Below the pieces are notes generated by a model that did no database searches, was not told the DNA's origin, and was given only the letters and a program-made list of their open reading frames with translations. Source: Pseudomonas putida (lineage in GTDB: Bacteria; Pseudomonadota; Gammaproteobacteria; Pseudomonadales; Pseudomonadaceae). Taken from it: 64,000 nucleotides of DNA. Shown piece after piece: positions 57,175-64,000 of the stretch. The stretch lies in assembly GCF_026625125.1 (NCBI RefSeq), contig NZ_CP113097.1:3162001-3226000 (forward strand). The letters are read 5' to 3'. Positions within the stretch are counted from its first letter, which is position 1, and each line of letters begins with the position of its first letter. Position numbers and translations under genes: made by a program.

Positions 57175-58722
57175 TCAAAGTTTGAAGCGAACGTGGATGG
57201 TGCTTTTGCCTTTGTAGGCATCGATCGAGATCGCCGAGCTTCCATAGCCTGAGTAACTTCTGACAAGCCGCATTCCAAGGCCCGTCCCGCTCGGTTTGGG
57301 ATAGGTAGCAGGAAAACCATCACCCTCGTCGGTCACGGTGATCAAGGCGTGATCACCGGCATCGCGGACACTGACTTCGATGGTGCCTTTGCCGTATTTC
57401 AGGGCGTTGGTGATCAGTTCTGAAATGACCAGCCCCAGCGGTGCCATCCTCGCCGGCAGCAGGGTGAACGGGTCAGCGTCAAGGACGATCTTGCGATCGG
57501 CCAGCGCCCTTCCCAGGTCACCGAGCAAGGCGCTGAGGTAGTCGCAGGCAAGTACCTCCTGATCGGCCGTTTGATAGAGCCGTTCGTGCACGCTGGCAAT
57601 GGTCAAGACCCGCCCCGCCGCCGTCTCCAGCTGCAGCTTTACCGCGGCATCCGGCGTCAGGTTCGCTTGCAACAGCAGCAGCGTATTGACCAGGTGCAGG
57701 CTGTTCTTGACGCGGTGATGGATTTCTTCGAGATGCAGGTCGGTCTTGTTGAGCCTGGAATTCTGAGAATCGATCAGCGACAGCAACTGGGCCTCGTAAT
57801 AGTGCCGTTCGGTAATGTCTCTGGATACGGCAATGATCTTTTCCAGCTGGCCATCGGCGCCCAGGACCGGGGCGACCGTGACGTCCCACCATTTGAGCAC
57901 TTGCTGGCCAGTAGGGCAGACCCCTTCGAAGCGGGTCGACTCGCCTCTGGCGACCTTTTGCAAAGCCTCCTGCACGGCCGGGCGCGACTCGTCAGGCCAA
58001 AGCTGCAACCATGGCTGGCCTTTGACCTGCGCCAGGTCGTCGATGTGCATCAACGCCAGCCCAGCCTCGTTCATGAACTCGATGTCACCGCTGCTGGACA
58101 GCACGTTCACACAGTCCGGGCTGGCGTTGAGCATGCTTTCCGAATAGGGGTCGACCAACTGAGCGTCAGCCCCTGCGGTCAGCCGCTCTACCGCCATGGA
58201 GATGACGTTGGAGATACCTTCAAGGAAGACCAGATCGCTTTCAATGAAGTCTTCACCATCGCTACTGTCTGCCTCGAGTACCCCGTAAGGCAGCAATGCG
58301 CCCCTGATAGGCACGTTGATGGCACGCTCGATACCGTACTTTTTCAGCAATTCCGGCGTTCTGAAGCGATGTTCCTGGCCCAGATGATTGGAAATCACAG
58401 GCCGGTAGGTCTGCATGGCAAACCCGGCAGGGCTGGCCTCGTCGGCGCCCACGGTAGCGTGGCCGATATCGGCCTCATCCCACCCCACCCCATGCGTCAG
58501 CAGGAACCGGTCGGTATCGGGAATGGGCATGAGGATCTTGGCGAATCGGGTTTGCATGCCTTTTGCGACCAATGCGCAAGCCTGGTCCAGCAACTCATCC
58601 AGGTTGGTGGATTTAAGCGACATGACCGCGTACTCGACCACCAGCTCATGCTGCCTTTGCAGCCGGGCTTGGGATCTCCTGAGGGCGGCACGAATGGTCT
58701 CATCAGGGGGCAGCTGCTGCAT
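57175..58722 (-). CDS. GAF-PAS-HisKA_2 sensor histidine kinase
   Basis: 515 residues from ATG 58720-58722. A GAF domain (about 35-190) is followed by a PAS domain (about 200-325, with the WWDVTVAPVL end and ISRDITERHYYE linker), a HisKA_2 dimerisation region with EIHHRVKNSLHLVN (about 340-353) and a short ATPase domain with ELITNALKYG and GLGMRLVRSY. No membrane helix is seen, so it should be cytoplasmic. Such kinases often act with single-domain regulators of the general stress response or with light or redox signals; no partner gene is adjacent. Confidence 0.88.
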   Translation of the reverse strand: MQQLPPDETIRAALRRSQARLQRQHELVVEYAVMSLKSTNLDELLDQACALVAKGMQTRFAKILMPIPDTDRFLLTHGVGWDEADIGHATVGADEASPAGFAMQTYRPVISNHLGQEHRFRTPELLKKYGIERAINVPIRGALLPYGVLEADSSDGEDFIESDLVFLEGISNVISMAVERLTAGADAQLVDPYSESMLNASPDCVNVLSSSGDIEFMNEAGLALMHIDDLAQVKGQPWLQLWPDESRPAVQEALQKVARGESTRFEGVCPTGQQVLKWWDVTVAPVLGADGQLEKIIAVSRDITERHYYEAQLLSLIDSQNSRLNKTDLHLEEIHHRVKNSLHLVNTLLLLQANLTPDAAVKLQLETAAGRVLTIASVHERLYQTADQEVLACDYLSALLGDLGRALADRKIVLDADPFTLLPARMAPLGLVISELITNALKYGKGTIEVSVRDAGDHALITVTDEGDGFPATYPKPSGTGLGMRLVRSYSGYGSSAISIDAYKGKSTIHVRFKL

Positions 58723-58849
58723 CAATAGTCATCCAGGGCGCTGAGAAATGCCGTTCTAAGGTTAGCCCCTGCAGAAGCGGCTGTAGGCTACATCGGATCT
58801 GGTGTACCACCGCTTATCGCTTTGGTGCAACTCCCAGCAGTGAATCTGA

Positions 58850-59374
58850 TCATGCCAGCTGGATATAAATCGAGTAACTGCCCAGCAACAGCCAGAAACC
58901 GAGAAAGAGCCAAGGCGTACGCAGCGAAAAGAGCAGTGACTTACGGTGCCCTGCCCGGGAGGTTTCCGCCTCGCAGAACAGCGGCGATTCATCGTAGGCC
59001 AAGCCCATCATGGGCTCACTGAGCAGCAGATTGCTTTGCTTGACCTGCCAGTGATCGATGATGCGATACGCCGCGCGAATGCCTGGCCAGGCATTGAGCG
59101 TACTCATCACGCCCAGCAAAGCCAGAAAGGCAGGCACCAGGAGGGTGAACATCTCCCCCCAGCTCTGGTTCAGGTTGCCCATGGACGACACGAAAGCGAT
59201 GACCAGAAAGGACTGAGCGGCCAGATAGGCATCGGTGCGGTTGGCCAGGATGGTGGTTTCGTACTGGATTTCCCTGCGGTAGAAGTCCAGCCGCTCCTTC
59301 GGCGAACCAAACATCCTCGCATTGTGTGCATCAATCTCGTGTTCAGGGGTGGTAGGGGTGATGATTCGCGGCAC
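58850..59374 (-). CDS. Hypothetical membrane protein with two helix pairs
   Basis: 174 residues from GTG 59372-59374, which has AGGAG 7 nt upstream. The earlier in-frame start at 59464 lacks a ribosome site. Residues 1-45 are polar (PEHEIDAHNARMF, then RLDFYRREIQYE). Hydrophobic segments lie near 50-75 and 80-100, and a last one near 150-172 (TPWLFLGFWLLLGSYSIY). The two-helix-plus-linker layout is like small SLATT-type or stress membrane proteins, but I cannot assign a family. Confidence 0.65.
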   Translation of the reverse strand: MPRIITPTTPEHEIDAHNARMFGSPKERLDFYRREIQYETTILANRTDAYLAAQSFLVIAFVSSMGNLNQSWGEMFTLLVPAFLALLGVMSTLNAWPGIRAAYRIIDHWQVKQSNLLLSEPMMGLAYDESPLFCEAETSRAGHRKSLLFSLRTPWLFLGFWLLLGSYSIYIQLA

Positions 59375-59569
59375 GTGGCGACTCCTGGCAGTAGCTGAGC
59401 CATACCACGGATGGCGGTAGGCGCTTAAGCGGTAGAACCGGGTAGGCAATGAAAATTCAGTCACGAAGCCCCCCCAACCGCCCGTCGGTCCAATGCACGA
59501 TCGAGCTCAACAAACCCTTGTGGCATCTTTCGAACAGGTATGCGCTTTCCAACTGCAGGAGCTTGCACC

Positions 59570-60427
59570 ATGCGTGACTACCCCACCCCTCCGTTTCCCT
59601 CACAACCGCAAAGCGTTCCGGGTTCACAGCGCAAGATGGAGCCCACCCCGGACTGCGGAGAGCACACATACACCGGCAGCGGTCGGCTCACCGGCAAGAT
59701 AGCGCTGATCACCGGTGCCGACAGCGGGATCGGCCGTGCAGTCGCCATCGCCTACGCCCGCGAAGGCGCGGACATTGCCCTCGCTTATCTCGATGAGCAC
59801 GACGATGCGCAGGAAACCGCCCAGTGGGTCCAGGCTGCTGGCCGGCGCTGCCTCCTGCTGCCTGGGGACCTGGCCCATAAACAGCACTGCTACGACATCG
59901 TTGACAAGACCGTGGAGCAGTTCGGCCGTATCGATATCCTGGTCAATAACGCCGCGTTTCAGATGGCGCACGAAAGCCTCGATGAAATCGACGATGACGA
60001 ATGGGTCATGACGTTCGACGTGAACATCACGGCCATTTTCCGCATTTGCCAGCGGGCGCTCCCGTCGATGCCCAAAGGCAGCTCGATCATCAACACCAGT
60101 TCGGTCAATTCCGATGACCCGTCACCCCAGTTGCTGGCCTATGCCACTACCAAAGGTGCCATCGCCAACTTCACCGCCGGGCTGGCCCAGTTGCTGGGGG
60201 ACAAAGGGGTGCGGGTCAACAGTGTGGCACCAGGCCCGATCTGGACCCCACTGATCCCTGCCACCATGCCCGATGAGGCGGTGAAGAACTTTGGGTCAGC
60301 CTATCCGATGGGCCGGCCGGGCCAACCGGTCGAGGTGGCCCCGGTTTACGTCCTGCTCGGCTCCGATGAGGCCAGCTACATCTCCGGCGCGCGCTATGCC
60401 GTGACTGGCGGCAAACCCATTCTTTGA
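59570..60427 (+). CDS. YghA-type short-chain dehydrogenase
   Basis: 285 residues from ATG 59570 (GCAGGAG upstream). An N-terminal extension rich in Pro (PTPPFPSQPQ, about 1-38) is typical of the YghA/general-stress SDR group. The cofactor motif is TGADSGIGRAVA (48-59 or so), then NNAAFQM near 125. The active-site Ser lies in NTSSVNS and Y-x-x-x-K in YATTKGA near 190. The C-terminal YISGARYAVTGGKPIL is family-typical. It lies next to a hemerythrin-like gene, a common pairing in stress-response regions. Confidence 0.9.
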   Translation: MRDYPTPPFPSQPQSVPGSQRKMEPTPDCGEHTYTGSGRLTGKIALITGADSGIGRAVAIAYAREGADIALAYLDEHDDAQETAQWVQAAGRRCLLLPGDLAHKQHCYDIVDKTVEQFGRIDILVNNAAFQMAHESLDEIDDDEWVMTFDVNITAIFRICQRALPSMPKGSSIINTSSVNSDDPSPQLLAYATTKGAIANFTAGLAQLLGDKGVRVNSVAPGPIWTPLIPATMPDEAVKNFGSAYPMGRPGQPVEVAPVYVLLGSDEASYISGARYAVTGGKPIL

Positions 60428-60466
60428 TCCCAAGGCCTTGATTCCCAAACCGCGATGAGGTGCCAC

Positions 60467-60931
60467 ATGAACGCTATCGATCTGCTGATCCAGGACCACA
60501 AGCTGGTTAAGAAGCTGCTGGACGAACTGTCTTCGACCACCGAACGCGCCGTGAAAAAGCGTGCCGAACTCCTGCACCGGATCGAACAGGAGTTGCAGAT
60601 CCATACCGCACTGGAAGAAGAGATCCTTTACCCAGCCATCAAACAGGCCGGGGGCAAGGAAGAAGCGAAAATGTATTACGAGGCGAAAGAGGAACACCGC
60701 ACCGTCGACGCGCTGGTGTTACCCGACCTGCTGCACACCGAAACCGGCACGCTCGAATTCGCTGGCCGGGTCAAAGTGATGAAAGAGTTGCTCGAGCACC
60801 ATATCGAAGAAGAGGAAGACGAGTTGTTTCCCACTGCGAAAAAGCTGTTGAGCAAAGACCTGCTGGAAGAAATGGGCCAAGCCATGCAAGCGCATAAAAA
60901 GATGCTCAAGGGTGAGCAGCGCGCCGCGTGA
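60467..60931 (+). CDS. Hemerythrin-like (HHE) cation-binding protein
   Basis: 154 residues, all helical. The HHE iron ligands fit QDHKLVKKLL (H near 11), IHTALEEEILYPAI (H and E near 47-53), EEHRTVDALV (H near 78) and LEHHIEEEEDELFP (H/E near 108-115). ATG 60467 has GAGG 6 nt upstream. Hemerythrin-like proteins bind diiron and may sense or store oxygen, NO or peroxide. It lies 40 bp after the YghA-type gene, probably in one unit. Confidence 0.92.
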   Translation: MNAIDLLIQDHKLVKKLLDELSSTTERAVKKRAELLHRIEQELQIHTALEEEILYPAIKQAGGKEEAKMYYEAKEEHRTVDALVLPDLLHTETGTLEFAGRVKVMKELLEHHIEEEEDELFPTAKKLLSKDLLEEMGQAMQAHKKMLKGEQRAA

Positions 60932-61014
60932 AGCAAAGCAGAAGGCCTGAAATGCGCTGGCAGATGCTGCGGGGCCTGTGGGCAGGGCTTTGAAACCCTA
61001 CGGCTGCCCTCCCC

Positions 61015-61779
61015 TCAGCGTTTGCCGAGCATTTTCGCCAGCACGAACGTTGCCACCACGGCCAGCACGACTGCACCCGTAATGGACGGTACCGTACCCA
61101 ACGGCTCGATCGAGCTTTTCACCGCCAGGTAGAAGCCCAGCACCCCTACAGCGCCGATGGCATTGCCACGCACGATCGCCCCCAGCTCCTGGTGGCCACC
61201 CTGAACATGGGCGAACACCGCCAGCGGCCAGGCGATCACCGGGATGGGTGCCAGCAGGCCGCTGGCCACCGGCCCCAGCCATTGGGCACTGGCAGTGATC
61301 GCCAGCAACAGCAGGGTTGCCGTGAGCATGCGCATGGGAATCACCCAGCGCGGCAGTGGCACAACCTTGGCGGCGCCGGTCTGCGTGTTGTTCGAGCTGA
61401 GGATGATGATCAGTGTAAGCAGGACCAACGTCACGCCGACGGACAATGCTACCCCACCCAAGCGGCTCATCATAAAGGCGGTACAGGCGTAAACCGCCAG
61501 GGCCGTGATGCAACCGGTGAAGGCGGACACACGCCGTGTCACCAGGAAGTAGAACAGATAGGTTGCTTGTACCGCAGCCACCCCTGCCAATGCGCCAGGC
61601 ACCGCCTGCAAGGCAAAACCCGGGCCCTGTTCAAGGCTGAGGAACAACATGACCAATGCCGAGGTGACTGGCAACCCGGAGAGCAGCCCGCCGATCTGCG
61701 TGCCCCAGCGCCTGGCGGCCAGCGAGATGGCCAGCATGAGGGTCGGGGTGATCAGGAACTTGAGGTAGAAGGCAGTCAT
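61015..61779 (-). CDS. Integral membrane protein, function unknown
   Basis: 254 residues and about seven to eight membrane helices. I chose ATG 61777-61779 (MTAFYLKFLITPTLML) over the upstream TTG. The first helix is followed by RRWGTQIGGLLSGLPVTSALVMLFL and the middle by SNNTQTGAAKVVPLPRW. No family name is recognised. It is convergent with the hemerythrin-like gene and lies downstream of crcB on the same strand. Confidence 0.75.
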   Translation of the reverse strand: MTAFYLKFLITPTLMLAISLAARRWGTQIGGLLSGLPVTSALVMLFLSLEQGPGFALQAVPGALAGVAAVQATYLFYFLVTRRVSAFTGCITALAVYACTAFMMSRLGGVALSVGVTLVLLTLIIILSSNNTQTGAAKVVPLPRWVIPMRMLTATLLLLAITASAQWLGPVASGLLAPIPVIAWPLAVFAHVQGGHQELGAIVRGNAIGAVGVLGFYLAVKSSIEPLGTVPSITGAVVLAVVATFVLAKMLGKR

Positions 61780-61884
61780 TGAGGGCAGCGTCGGTTTCAA
61801 AAGACAAGGGTGGGCTCATCGTGCCTGCAAGGCAGCAGACAAGCGCCCAATGCTAATGGAACCGCAGCAGCTTTACTCCGATTT

Positions 61885-62268
61885 TTAGCGCCCGCTGAAG
61901 AAGTAGAACGTCGCAAGGCCTGCTGCAGTCATCAACAAAGAACCCGTGACATGCACAGCGATGGAGCCCAGGGCCCATGAAATACGCCCCTCCTGGATAA
62001 GCGACACGACCTCTGCGGAAAAAGTGGAGAACGTGGTCAAGCCGCCACAAAACCCGGTGATCAGCAGCAGGCGCCATTCGGGGCTGAGCGACGGCGATGC
62101 AGAGAAGAAGGCGATGGACAAGCCAATGATGTAGCCACCAATGAGGTTGGCCAGCAGCGTACCGGGCGGCACGGCGGGGAAAAGTGCATTGAGCTTGACG
62201 CCCAGCCCCCAGCGTAACCAGGCACCGACCATGGCACCGACGCCAATGGCCAATAGCGACTTCAACAT
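61885..62268 (-). CDS. crcB: Fluoride exporter CrcB (Fluc)
   Basis: 127 residues with four helices, typical for Fluc dual-topology channels. The family motifs GAWLRWGLG near 15, [10 protein letters not shown] near 40 and [16 protein letters not shown] near 72 (the fluoride-pore TTFST) are complete. The ATG overlaps the stop of the DUF2986 gene upstream, so the two are coupled. No fluoride riboswitch was recognised upstream. Confidence 0.95.
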   Translation of the reverse strand: MLKSLLAIGVGAMVGAWLRWGLGVKLNALFPAVPPGTLLANLIGGYIIGLSIAFFSASPSLSPEWRLLLITGFCGGLTTFSTFSAEVVSLIQEGRISWALGSIAVHVTGSLLMTAAGLATFYFFSGR

Positions 62269-62441
62269 ACGGCATCACGCTCCGGGCAAAGAGTTGGCGG
62301 GCACTGGGTACCGGCTTCACCTGCCAGCTTCAACCGATCGGCCTTGCAAATGTATTTAGGCTTGCTGCGCGGTGCCAGTTTGGCGGCGGCTTTTTTCTGG
62401 TGTGCTTGCAGCAACTGTTTGATTTTCTTGCGACGGTTCAT
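62262..62441 (-). CDS. DUF2986 small basic protein
   Basis: 59 residues, ATG 62439-62441, stop 62262-62264. It begins [20 protein letters not shown] and continues [19 protein letters not shown], the Lys/Arg-rich DUF2986 pattern (family recalled, not searched). Three cysteines lie in the last 30 residues ([14 protein letters not shown]) plus a final Cys. Its last codons overlap the crcB start by 7 nt (ATGTTGA). Function unknown. Confidence 0.75.
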   Translation of the reverse strand: MNRRKKIKQLLQAHQKKAAAKLAPRSKPKYICKADRLKLAGEAGTQCPPTLCPERDAVC

Positions 62442-62519
62442 GGTGCCACTCGGTACAAAGGGTTGATCAGGCAGGCAACATCTTAAGGGATGTATTCAGG
62501 CCCTGGGCGGTCCGGTATA

Positions 62520-62720
62520 TCACTCGTTGCCCTGGCGCTTGGCGTTTTTCTTGACGATGGCCTTCATCCGCGTCGCAGCGCGCTGCACGGTGGCCATCTT
62601 CTCCGGGCGTTTCATGCCGCGCCACTTGCGGATTTCATCACGGGTTCGGCCACAGCTCACGCACAGCTCGCTGTTGAGCTGGCAAAGCGAGACGCAAGGG
62701 TTATCGATGTCTTTGGCCAT
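62520..62720 (-). CDS. DUF1289 cysteine-rich small protein
   Basis: 66 residues from ATG 62718-62720 with GGAG upstream. The DUF1289 pattern CVSLCQLNSELCVSCGRT followed by DEIRKW is complete (four Cys, possibly metal-binding). The tail is basic (KKNAKRQ). Function unknown. Confidence 0.85.
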   Translation of the reverse strand: MAKDIDNPCVSLCQLNSELCVSCGRTRDEIRKWRGMKRPEKMATVQRAATRMKAIVKKNAKRQGNE

Positions 62721-62796
62721 GGGCTGCTCCGGTCGTGGCCGCGGATGATAACGTAAGGCGGCCAGATGCGGTGAAACCGGAGCATCCCAGTGGCCC

Positions 62797-64000
62797 TCAA
62801 GCCGCCGCGGCCGGCCTGGTGTCGCTGCTGACCTCGAACTGCCCGACCAGCTTCTGCAGCTTGCTGGCATTGGCCTTCACCGTCTCGGCGCTGCTTTGCA
62901 GGACCACCGCCGTCTGGCGCATTTCGCTGGAAGACTGGTTGACCTGCTCAATGGTCCTGCCATAAGCCAGGCTGCGCTGGTTGAGCTGCTGGATGATCAG
63001 GAACATGCTCTCTACCGCCTGGTGCAGCTGGACGTTCTCCGATGAAGCGTCCTCGGCCAGGCGCAGGCTGTCATCGACGTTCTGTACGCCCTGCTCCATG
63101 AAGCTGACGGCTTGCCCGGTTTCGCTCTGCAGCCCGGTGACCATGTGCCGGATGTCGTCGGCCGCACGCGCCGTACGCGCCGCTAGGCTGCGCACTTCAT
63201 CGGCCACCACCGCGAAACCTCGGCCATGCTCGCCCGCGCGGGCGGCCTCGATGGCGGCATTGAGGGCCAGCAGGTTGGTCTGGTTGGTGATGTCGCTGAT
63301 CAGCCCGCTGATGTTGCTGATCTGCGCCATCCGGCTGTCGAGCAGTTGCACACTGGAAGACGAGCGCGCTACCACATCCCGAATCGACTGGGTGCCAGCC
63401 TGCACCGCCAGGTACTGCTCGCGGGCACGGCTGACCACCTCGTCCATGGCCTGCTTCATCTGCTCTGCGCTGACCGAGGCCTGCTGCAGCTCGCCCAGTT
63501 GCTCCTCCATGATGATCATCATCTGGTGCACCGCCTCGGCCACCTCGGTGGAGGTGACGCTCGCTTCGTGGCTGCGGCCCAGCATCATCTGGTTGGTGGC
63601 GCCCACCGTGCGGCTGGCCTTGACCACCTGGCCTACCACCGAGTCCAAGCGGTCGATGAAACTGTTGATCCAGCGCGCCATGTCGCCACTTTCGTCATTG
63701 GCCATGGTCGTGGTGTCCAGGCGTTGGCGCAGGTTGCCCTCACCCTCGGCGATGGTACGCAGCACATCGGTCATGCCATTGAACCTGGCAGCCAGCCGCC
63801 TTGGCCCCACTGCACTGAACAGCAGCGTGGCAGCCAGCATGGCCAGCGCCAGCAACGCATCGGCGATGCCTTGCCCGAAGCCCGCGTAGTGTTGCACCAA
63901 AAAGTTGCAACCAAACACGCCCGCCATGATGGCGATGTAGGGCTTCATCAACCCGTAGCTGAGCGAGCGGCGCCGATAGACCTCCTCCAGATCGGCTTCG
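62797..64000 (-). CDS. Methyl-accepting chemotaxis protein (partial, 5' end outside)
   Basis: The open frame reaches the window edge without a stop (about 400 codons visible), so the N-terminus is missing. Two hydrophobic segments lie in the first third of the visible part (FLVQHYAGF, then [19 protein letters not shown]), then a HAMP-like linker ([24 protein letters not shown]). The signalling domain has the conserved tip with [20 protein letters not shown] and the following [22 protein letters not shown]. The stop is TGA at 62797-62799. The sensed ligand cannot be read. Confidence 0.92.
   Translation of the reverse strand, partial: EADLEEVYRRRSLSYGLMKPYIAIMAGVFGCNFLVQHYAGFGQGIADALLALAMLAATLLFSAVGPRRLAARFNGMTDVLRTIAEGEGNLRQRLDTTTMANDESGDMARWINSFIDRLDSVVGQVVKASRTVGATNQMMLGRSHEASVTSTEVAEAVHQMMIIMEEQLGELQQASVSAEQMKQAMDEVVSRAREQYLAVQAGTQSIRDVVARSSSSVQLLDSRMAQISNISGLISDITNQTNLLALNAAIEAARAGEHGRGFAVVADEVRSLAARTARAADDIRHMVTGLQSETGQAVSFMEQGVQNVDDSLRLAEDASSENVQLHQAVESMFLIIQQLNQRSLAYGRTIEQVNQSSSEMRQTAVVLQSSAETVKANASKLQKLVGQFEVSSDTRPAAAA

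Noticed and set aside
62269..62440. Possible fluoride riboswitch upstream of crcB
   Set aside because: The region codes for the DUF2986 protein up to the crcB start, and the crcB-motif pattern was not seen.

Overview
The window looks like a chromosome segment of a Pseudomonas of the putida group. Base composition is GC-rich. GCCGGCTTGCCGGCGAT-type REP palindromes typical of P. putida lie in several intergenic gaps. Gene content and order match what I remember of the P. putida D-lysine and glucarate/galactarate regions (from memory, no search was run). I found no insertion sequence, prophage, tRNA, rRNA or CRISPR array.

Left part (1-9.8 kb, minus strand): a muxABC RND efflux operon cut by the window edge, thiol peroxidase tpx, an HAAAP-family amino-acid permease, and the dpkA-amaC pair. 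From 9.9 to 15.3 kb, on the plus strand, follow an RpiR regulator, a polar amino-acid ABC transporter (binding protein, two permeases, ATPase) and the D-amino-acid dehydrogenase amaD. The two divergent operons share a promoter region with back-to-back -35 boxes and a palindrome. Together they take up D-lysine and convert it to L-pipecolate.

15.7-23.7 kb: a class I amidotransferase hydrolase, then a hexarate module (kdgD, a GudP-type MFS porter, garD, 2,5-dioxovalerate dehydrogenase) ending in a convergent FadR-type GntR regulator. This takes galactarate or glucarate to 2-oxoglutarate. A shared sequence upstream of kdgD and upstream of the regulator is a candidate operator.

24-33 kb is mixed: a DUF998 protein, small exported proteins, a YeeE/YedE sulfur transporter, a LysR regulator, a DMT transporter, a lipoprotein sorbosone-dehydrogenase-like gene with a DUF2231 partner, and a 728-residue OsmC-YcaO fusion. 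At 33.5-38.6 kb is a periplasmic molybdenum hydroxylase (2Fe-2S subunit, Tat-exported large subunit, triheme cytochrome c) with an XdhC factor. At 40.2-45.1 kb an operon of TIM-barrel isomerase, short-chain dehydrogenase, MFS porter and amidohydrolase faces a LysR regulator; its substrate is unknown.

45.2-50.5 kb holds a DUF3053 lipoprotein and a CpxAR-like two-component system divergent from a complete BamA gene that sits outside the usual bamA neighbourhood. A perfect CpxR-type box lies between them. 50.6-64 kb holds small hypotheticals, an isochorismatase-like hydrolase, a formate/nitrite transporter, a cytoplasmic PaoABC-type aldehyde oxidoreductase, a GAF-PAS-HisKA_2 kinase, a YghA-type dehydrogenase, a hemerythrin-like protein, crcB overlapping a 59-codon DUF2986 gene, a DUF1289 gene and a chemoreceptor cut by the right edge.
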